Origin: CAYLWW01 sp964387585
Lineage (GTDB): Bacteria; Pseudomonadota; Alphaproteobacteria; Rickettsiales; Midichloriaceae
NCBI GenBank assembly: GCA_964387585.1
Contig: CAYLWW010000025.1
Span: forward strand, 1 to 19,021
Direction: 5' to 3'
DNA: 19,021 nt
A model generated the notes under the pieces. It searched no databases. It was not told where the DNA came from and saw nothing but the letters and a program-made list of their open reading frames with translations. The number at the start of each line of letters is the position of its first letter. Within the stretch, counting starts at the first letter, position 1. The position numbers and the translations under genes are program-made. Below are positions 14,422-19,021 of the stretch, piece by piece.

Positions 14422-15954
14422 ATGAATACTAAAGTATTATTAGAAAATTTAGCTACTGAATCAAGTTATCGTGATAATAAAGTTGTAGTAGAGCTACCTG
14501 GATCTAACATAGAGTCATTTTCAGAAACTATTTTCCAATATCTAAAAGAAGAAAATTTTAGTAATGCTAAAACCGATAATAGTAGTATGCATACTCAAAA
14601 TGCTCAAAACCAGGATTTGATAAAAGAGCATTTTTTTCTTACTAAATTGGGATTAGATAGAGAAGGCGATAATTTAGACACATTACCCTTAAAAGTTGAT
14701 AAAATCTCTGAAAACTTCTCAGATAATGATGTGAATCCTGAAACTTTTCTATTAAAGCCAAAGCAGCTTAGTTTTGCTTTAGAAGGATCTTTATCCTCAT
14801 CAAAAAGTAACTCATATTCGCAAATATTAAATCAAAACGAAAAACTGAGCAATGATATTGAAGTTGATATTGAAAATAAGGAATATAACATTGCTTATAT
14901 AAATTCTCTAAAATATGGGAAAATAGATGAGCTTGAAAGTAATTCTGAGTATTCTCAAGAAAATGAAAAATTATTGTTTATAGAGAATTTAAAAAAGGTT
15001 ACTACGCAAGGCCATGATTCTACAAGCGTATTAGAAGAGTTTAATAATGCGAATAAATTTAGTTTCGTTGGAGATATAACAAATGTCATGATGACTTTTA
15101 GTGATTTTAGTAAGCCCTTAGATGAACTAGAGGAGGGTAATAATTACAAAAATATTTATACTGAAGCAGAGTTACTTGATGAAATCCATTTAATTAATTT
15201 TCTATCACCTAACCACTTGGCTGGGTTAATATCAAATAAGAACTTAACTTTTAAAGCTCCAGAACATGTTTTGTATAATCACCCTAGCGAAGCTAATCAA
15301 TTTCAACAAGCTTTACAATCGAATGATGATAATTTAGCTCCATTATTTAGTTATAAGCATAAAGTGCTGTTGGATGATTCGCTAGCTGAACTAGCTGCGG
15401 CAACTACTTACAAGCATACTATAAATGAATTAAGTGGAAAAGATACTTTTCTTTTGAACCAAGTAATTCCGATTTCGCCAGCAAAATTTAATACCTCTAT
15501 TTCTGATACTTATGATGAAGCAAGAAGTAAAAGCTTGGGTTTGTCTGTAGTGGAGCAAATAAAATTGAAACTCACTAGTAATAAAGATAAACAAAACATA
15601 AGAGTACAACTTCAACCTAGTCCTGCATTAGGAAAAGTTGATATAGCACTAAATTATGATAAGAATAATAATTCTTATTCTATAGAAATAACTGCTGATA
15701 AGGTTAGTACTGTTTATTTATTAAAACAGAACGTTAAGGAATTAGAGAATAGTATTAATGAAGTAATAGAGAGAGATATGGGTGATATATCCTTAAATAT
15801 AGGCTTAAATGATAAACGTAGCAATGATAAAGATTTAGATGATAGCGCTTCTTTATTTGATAATGAGTTAGTATATGTTAATAATGATATAGAAGAAGAT
15901 TCTAAAATTAGTATAGCATTACCTAGTGAGCGTATACTAATGATAGAAGCATAA
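14422..15954 (+). CDS. FliK-like protein with C-terminal hook-length control domain
   Basis: The 510-residue product has a long polar N-terminal part (1-370, rich in Asn, Ser, Asp and Glu) with no recognisable domain, then a Flg_hook-type C-terminal domain at about 374-463. That domain shows VRVQLQPSPALGKVDIAL-like wording (family pattern LxPxxLGxVxV), a strand rich in I/E (YSIEITADK) and the closing helix LLKQNVKELENSINE. This layout matches FliK, which measures hook length and switches the flagellar export gate. No other flagellar gene lies nearby, and it is sandwiched between two lipoprotein genes. It may be a remnant or reassigned export-ruler protein, or work with flagellar genes elsewhere. 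The frame is open and intact. No good ribosome site precedes the ATG. Confidence 0.65.
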   Translation: MNTKVLLENLATESSYRDNKVVVELPGSNIESFSETIFQYLKEENFSNAKTDNSSMHTQNAQNQDLIKEHFFLTKLGLDREGDNLDTLPLKVDKISENFSDNDVNPETFLLKPKQLSFALEGSLSSSKSNSYSQILNQNEKLSNDIEVDIENKEYNIAYINSLKYGKIDELESNSEYSQENEKLLFIENLKKVTTQGHDSTSVLEEFNNANKFSFVGDITNVMMTFSDFSKPLDELEEGNNYKNIYTEAELLDEIHLINFLSPNHLAGLISNKNLTFKAPEHVLYNHPSEANQFQQALQSNDDNLAPLFSYKHKVLLDDSLAELAAATTYKHTINELSGKDTFLLNQVIPISPAKFNTSISDTYDEARSKSLGLSVVEQIKLKLTSNKDKQNIRVQLQPSPALGKVDIALNYDKNNNSYSIEITADKVSTVYLLKQNVKELENSINEVIERDMGDISLNIGLNDKRSNDKDLDDSASLFDNELVYVNNDIEEDSKISIALPSERILMIEA

Positions 15955-15993
15955 TTTTAACGTAAGGTGTTTTAATATTTTAATTTTATACAT

Positions 15994-16170
15994 ATGAAAA
16001 TTTTATCATTCATAATCTTATTATTACCAATTTTTATTACCAGTTGTACGCCGGTTGATCCATCTGTGAATGATCTGAAAAGTCCTTGCGTATCAAATCA
16101 TTATTCTAATGATCCATCTGCTCCTTGTGTGAGATATTCTCCAAAAATGAATTCTCACTATATTTCTTAA
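15994..16170 (+). CDS. Very small lipoprotein (58 residues)
   Basis: A short open frame 39 nt behind the FliK-like gene encodes 58 residues. It starts with MKILSFIILLLPIFITSC, a compact lipoprotein signal peptide with lipobox ITSC and the acylated cysteine at residue 18. The mature part has about 40 residues, is Pro/Ser/Asn-rich and contains two more cysteines in similar settings (SPC at 30-32, APC at 43-45). Short Rickettsiales lipoproteins of this kind exist (for example the DUF2706 group), but I cannot confirm membership. AAGGTG at 15963-15968 is too far upstream to be its ribosome site. The clear signal peptide and lipobox, in a genome with few chance ORFs of this composition, make it likely real. 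Confidence 0.6.
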   Translation: MKILSFIILLLPIFITSCTPVDPSVNDLKSPCVSNHYSNDPSAPCVRYSPKMNSHYIS

Positions 16171-16207
16171 TTGGCATTATTTTACTTTAAATCTATTTGT
16201 TACTAGG

Positions 16208-16290
16208 TATATCTTTGATACTCCAACATTTGCGTTGTCAAATTTCGCAATTTCGCTGCTCATTTTAACTCTTGAAGTCTCCTTGGTATA
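16208..16290 (+). repeat. Palindromic repeat element, copy C (short form)
   Basis: This 83-bp copy lies 38 nt behind the small lipoprotein gene. It keeps the left arm (CTCCAACATTTGCG), the interior TTGTCAAATTTCGC and the right arm (CTTGAAGTCTCCTTGGTATA). It lacks the central segment with the CCTAT...ATAGG hairpin seen in copies A and B, so it is an internal deletion variant. Both ends carry TA. Confidence 0.7.
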
Positions 16291-16324
16291 TTTATAGAAT
16301 TTGATTATATAAAATATAATGTTC

Positions 16325-16352
16325 TTTACATAATAAGATAATATGTTATAAT
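16325..16352 (+). promoter_or_regulatory. Promoter of carD
   Basis: TTTACA (16325-16330, five of six) and a perfect TATAAT (16347-16352) with a 16-nt spacer form the best promoter match in the window. Transcription would start near 16359, giving a leader of about 33 nt. Confidence 0.6.
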
Positions 16353-16378
16353 GCGTTTGCTTTATCCATTACAGCTAA

Positions 16379-16387
16379 AAGGAGGTG
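16379..16387 (+). promoter_or_regulatory. Full-length Shine-Dalgarno of carD
   Basis: AAGGAGGTG lies 4 nt before the ATG at 16392 (about 6 nt from the GGAGG core), an almost perfect anti-16S complement. Most genes here have no visible ribosome site, so carD is set apart for strong translation. Confidence 0.75.
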
Positions 16388-16391
16388 TATC

Positions 16392-16904
16392 ATGATTCAA
16401 CTGTCCGATATTAATTCCTTTAAAATAGGTGATAGTGTTGTATATCCATCCCATGGAGTGGGACAAATTACTGCAGAAGAAATCCAGGTAGTTGCAGGAG
16501 TAGAAATAAGCCTTTATGTAATATCGTTTACAAAAGATAAAATGATATTAAGGGTTCCTAAGTCTCGTGCTGTTAAGACTGGCTTAAGACATATAAGCTC
16601 TACTAGTGATTTAGATAGTGCTATTAGTGTGTTAAAAGGTAAGGCCAAAATATCTAAAGGCATGTGGAGTAAGAGAGCACAGGAATACGAAAGTAAAATC
16701 AATTCAGGAAGTATAATCTCTATAGCTGAAGTTTTAAGAGATTTGCATCGCAATGTTGAGGATCCAGATAGATCTTATAGTGAAAAGGTAATATATGATC
16801 TGGCTTTAGATAGGCTAGTCAATGAGTACTCTATGGCTGTGAACTTAGATAAAACTAATGCTTATAGTAAGATATTAGCTATATTAAACTATTTAAAAGA
16901 TTAA
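16392..16904 (+). CDS. carD: CarD/CdnL-family transcription regulator
   Basis: CarD-type proteins bind the RNA polymerase beta subunit and stabilise open promoter complexes, notably at rRNA and other housekeeping promoters. The 170-residue product has the N-terminal RNA-polymerase-interaction domain with KIGDSVVYPSHGVGQI (11-26) and MILRVPKSRA (51-60). The helical C-terminal DNA-binding domain includes the conserved Trp92 in MWSKRAQEYESKI, the residue that wedges into the promoter bubble in homologues. The start is fixed by an excellent Shine-Dalgarno and preceded by the strongest promoter match in the window, which suggests high expression. It appears to be a stand-alone unit: a palindromic repeat separates it from the genes upstream and 148 nt separate it from the next gene. 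Confidence 0.93.
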   Translation: MIQLSDINSFKIGDSVVYPSHGVGQITAEEIQVVAGVEISLYVISFTKDKMILRVPKSRAVKTGLRHISSTSDLDSAISVLKGKAKISKGMWSKRAQEYESKINSGSIISIAEVLRDLHRNVEDPDRSYSEKVIYDLALDRLVNEYSMAVNLDKTNAYSKILAILNYLKD

Positions 16905-17052
16905 TCTTAACAAAATTTTTTCATTACATTCATCGTGTATATTATACAAGAATCAATCAAATTCATTGAATTTCAAACTTTAGTTCTTTAGCATAAGCTT
17001 TATATAGACAGTAGATTTTAAAATATTTCTCTTATAATATTATTGTTTTTTT

Positions 17053-17586
17053 ATGATATACAAGTTAATAACGTTATGTTTTATTGCTAACCTTTTTTGG
17101 GTTAAGTTGGCGTTATCTAATATTTTGAATAATAAATTATTATGCAATAATATTAATTATGCTGAGCTTATGGAAAACCCTAGTGTTCTTCAATTAATCC
17201 AAGGATCTTTATATTACAAGAGTGATAATTTGAATCGTGATGAGTTTAGCAAAGTTGTAGCTATTAGTAATTTATACACTGGTTCTGATGGTTGTTATAT
17301 AGCTTGTATAGCAGGAAGGAAGATAGACAGTAGTTACTACTTCAATGGAGAAGGTTATCTAGTAGGGCAGATAAGAGTTAAGGGTGGATACGTAAGGGGA
17401 GTGTGTCAGCCTGCTGATGGTAGTAAAGGTATAGAAATAAGCACTATGAATAAATTTCAAAATATGTGTTCTGAATCTTTTCCTAATTATTGTTCTAATC
17501 TTAGTTGCTGGGCTATAAGTGAGACATATAATTGGGTTGCTATTAAAAATGACTTAGGCAATGAATGCGAAAATACAGAAAAATAA
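17053..17586 (+). CDS. Secreted cysteine-rich protein, unknown function
   Basis: I do not recognise this 177-residue protein. It has a typical signal peptide (MIYKLITLCFIANLFWVKLALS, cleavage likely after residue 22) and no lipobox or further membrane segment. The mature chain has eight cysteines (31, 81, 85, 118, 139, 147, 152, 172), an even number that would allow four disulfides in the periplasm or outside the cell. The middle part (about 70-120) is Gly/Tyr-rich beta-like sequence (GSDGCYIACIAG, GEGYLVGQIRVKGGYVRGVC). A TATAAT at 17033-17038 is only 15 nt from the ATG, and there is no Shine-Dalgarno, so a leaderless message is possible. It is followed after 51 nt by the PAP2 gene on the same strand. 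Confidence 0.7.
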   Translation: MIYKLITLCFIANLFWVKLALSNILNNKLLCNNINYAELMENPSVLQLIQGSLYYKSDNLNRDEFSKVVAISNLYTGSDGCYIACIAGRKIDSSYYFNGEGYLVGQIRVKGGYVRGVCQPADGSKGIEISTMNKFQNMCSESFPNYCSNLSCWAISETYNWVAIKNDLGNECENTEK

Positions 17587-17637
17587 ATAATTGTATTAAA
17601 AAAATTAAGCATAATAAGTGAAGTGATATTTTAAAAT

Positions 17638-18354
17638 ATGTTGAGTATTCGTAAAACTATTCCTCTACTAATTTCTTTCATTTTGTTCGTAATATTATTT
17701 ACTTATTTTCCAAGTATTGACTTATCCTTTTCTAGATTGTTTTACAACTTTGATCATGGGTTTATTTCTAATAATAATTTTATTATACGCTTAATTCAAA
17801 CTTTCATTATAATTGCTATATGCGTTACTACTATAGTGGTAGTTTGTGAAGTAATTTTTGTTAATTACAAAGCATTTCGCAGAGGTGAATCTAGCTTTAA
17901 GCATTCTCTTTTAAATATGTATTACGTACTACTGTACTTAAGCCTAGTAGCGGTTATGGGAGGAATTGTGCTAATACATAACGTTACAAAAGAAGTTTTT
18001 CATAGAGCGCGACCTTTTCAAATTGAGGAATTTGGTGGAGCAGCTGAATTTTCTCCCGCTTGGATAATTAGCGATCAATGTAGTGAAGATTGCTCTTTTG
18101 TTTCTGGTCATGCGGCTAAGGGTTTTGCTTTATATAGCTTGGGGTTTTTAAGCATAGGGCGACGTAGGAAATGGCTCTTTATAACTGCTACTTTCATAGG
18201 ATTAAGTTTTGGAATATTGCGTATAGCTACAGGTAAGCATTTTTTAAGTGATATAGTATTTTCTGGTTTTATTATGTTTTTTATCTCTTGGTTATTACAT
18301 AGACTAATATTAGAAAAGCAAATTTACCCTACTATTATTACTCATAATCCTTAG
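17638..18354 (+). CDS. PAP2-family membrane lipid phosphatase
   Basis: This integral membrane phosphatase belongs to the PAP2 superfamily, acting on lipid phosphates at the outer face of the inner membrane. The 238-residue product has about six hydrophobic segments and all three catalytic motifs: K118-x6-R125-P126 (KEVFHRARP), the SGH core at S156-G157-H158 (FVSGHAA) and R195-x5-H201-x3-D205 (RIATGKHFLSD). Only the Pro of the classic PSGH is replaced, by Val. Candidate jobs are LpxE-like removal of a lipid A phosphate or undecaprenyl- or phosphatidylglycerol-phosphate turnover; the sequence alone does not decide. A pair of cysteines (148 and 152) lies in the loop before the SGH motif. The lipoprotein gene downstream begins within 70 nt and probably belongs to the same operon. 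Confidence 0.9.
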   Translation: MLSIRKTIPLLISFILFVILFTYFPSIDLSFSRLFYNFDHGFISNNNFIIRLIQTFIIIAICVTTIVVVCEVIFVNYKAFRRGESSFKHSLLNMYYVLLYLSLVAVMGGIVLIHNVTKEVFHRARPFQIEEFGGAAEFSPAWIISDQCSEDCSFVSGHAAKGFALYSLGFLSIGRRRKWLFITATFIGLSFGILRIATGKHFLSDIVFSGFIMFFISWLLHRLILEKQIYPTIITHNP

Positions 18355-18423
18355 AAAATTCTTGACCTTATTAATGGTTATTTTATTATGGTTATTTGTT
18401 TTTACTATTTTTCGAGGTCTCTT

Positions 18424-18726
18424 TTGATAAAAATAACTGTATTTAATAGTGTTTCTTCTATTAAGTTTATTGCTTTGCTTATGGCGGTTCTTACTACTAA
18501 TGGATGTAGTAATTTAAAAAGTACTTTAGGTTTAAAGGCTAAAGGCCCTGATGAATTTACCGTAATTTCTTATCCTTCATTAAGCGTACCACCTATATTA
18601 AATTATGATGGAAGTGTAGGTTCAAACCTAGAGCAACAAGGCAATATTTCAAAAAATAATTTAAATGCTAATCCTAATTCAAACATTAATTTAGAAGATA
18701 AGGATTTTCTTGATAAAATTAACTAG
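18424..18726 (+). CDS. DUF3035-like lipoprotein, probable TTG start
   Basis: The protein has a signal peptide and lipobox (VLTTNGC). The mature part starts with SNLKSTLGLKAKGPDEFTVISYPSLSVPPILNYDG, which resembles the DUF3035 family of alphaproteobacterial lipoproteins (pattern GL.. PDEF.V....L..PP). Function is unknown. An in-frame ATG exists at 18388, but I prefer the TTG at 18424-18426. GAGGT (18414-18418) sits 5 nt before it, and the resulting signal peptide of 27 residues (MIKITVFNSVSSIKFIALL...) has a normal length, against 39 from the ATG. The tail is Asn-rich and the protein is short, about 100 residues. In other alphaproteobacteria this family usually follows lspA; here it follows a PAP2 gene. 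Confidence 0.7.
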   Translation: MIKITVFNSVSSIKFIALLMAVLTTNGCSNLKSTLGLKAKGPDEFTVISYPSLSVPPILNYDGSVGSNLEQQGNISKNNLNANPNSNINLEDKDFLDKIN

Positions 18727-18856
18727 TAGCTTATATAAAAAGGAAATTATAGCTAAATCGTTATAAAGAATAGTTGCAAAAGGTGAGTTTAGTATAAAAG
18801 TATTTTATATTTAGAAGGTAAGAATTTGTGCGTGCACTAATATGTGTGTGAAGTTG
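18727..18856. other. Short non-coding stretch with a repeat-like end
   Basis: TATAGCTAA at 18748-18756 followed by ATCGTTATAAAG resembles the second repeat family (ends at 6104 and 11114). Nothing else is recognisable between the lipoprotein gene and copy D. Confidence 0.35.
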
Positions 18857-18972
18857 TACACCTTTAAGACTTCAACATTTCCGTTGTCAAATTTCGGAAT
18901 TTGCGTTTGCTAATTTATTATATGCTAGGCGAGTTAGCCTCTCGTTTTAACTGTTGAAGTCTTAAATGTATA
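18857..18972 (+). repeat. Palindromic repeat element, copy D
   Basis: This 116-bp copy has a perfect 15-bp terminal repeat, TTTAAGACTTCAACA (18863-18877) and TGTTGAAGTCTTAAA (18952-18966), then the shared interior TTGTCAAATTTCG. Its centre differs from A and B: instead of the CCTAT hairpin it carries GGCGAGTTAGCCTC-type sequence near 18928-18942. Its right end runs straight into a second-family end (18969-18996). Confidence 0.75.
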
Positions 18973-18996
18973 GCTAAAACAGTATAAAAGAGTCAC
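18969..18996. repeat. Second repeat family, end copy next to copy D
   Basis: TATAGCTAAAACAGTATAAA followed by AGAGTCAC matches 6106-6133 at 25 of 28 positions. It overlaps the last bases of copy D, as the element at 11114 overlaps copy B. Confidence 0.5.
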
Positions 18997-19021
18997 GTTA
19001 TATGTTAAGATAGCCTATAAT

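Noticed and set aside
5874..18972. CRISPR array as an explanation for the repeats
   Set aside because: The repeats are kilobases apart, palindromic and 83-128 bp long, without regular spacers or cas genes.

Overview
This is a strongly AT-rich stretch with long non-coding gaps, decayed mobile DNA and very few good Shine-Dalgarno sites. The gene set points to an obligate intracellular alphaproteobacterium of the order Rickettsiales. The main pointers are an NDUFA9-type epimerase next to methionine aminopeptidase, a CarD regulator, a DUF3035-type lipoprotein, a lone gene-transfer-agent/phage-type portal gene, an AmiD/AmpD-like amidase and an organellar-type dicarboxylate translocator. The isolated rplO and the density of short repeats suggest a reshuffled genome of the Orientia kind. 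The genus is an inference from gene content and was not tested.

Layout. 1-680: a decayed IS630-type transposase ending at a bidirectional terminator. 685-3530, minus strand: a small His-rich membrane protein, trigger factor (tig) and an isolated ribosomal protein L15 gene (rplO). 3887-5663, plus: NDUFA9-like epimerase and methionine aminopeptidase (map). 5664-6279: convergent gap with palindromic repeats. 6280-9363, minus: coaD then mutS. 9545-10972, plus: DASS-family dicarboxylate carrier, followed by two abutting palindromic elements. 11264-13348, minus: HK97-type portal protein then an N-acetylmuramoyl-L-alanine amidase. 13349-13890: non-coding, with a candidate structured RNA. 13891-18726, plus: lipoprotein, FliK-like protein, a 58-residue lipoprotein, carD, a Cys-rich secreted protein, a PAP2 phosphatase and a DUF3035-like lipoprotein. 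18727-end: another palindromic repeat.

The genes cover housekeeping functions (protein folding and maturation, mismatch repair, CoA synthesis, transcription control) and cell-envelope functions (three lipoproteins, amidase, lipid phosphatase, secreted Cys-rich protein), plus one carrier that could take up host dicarboxylates. No complete mobile element, CRISPR array, tRNA or rRNA was found. The points most worth a second look are a family of 83-128 bp TA-bounded palindromic elements placed just behind gene 3' ends, a second element with TATATAGCTAA ends, a GC-rich multi-stem RNA candidate near 13.53-13.72 kb, the displaced rplO, and a FliK-domain protein with no flagellar neighbours.
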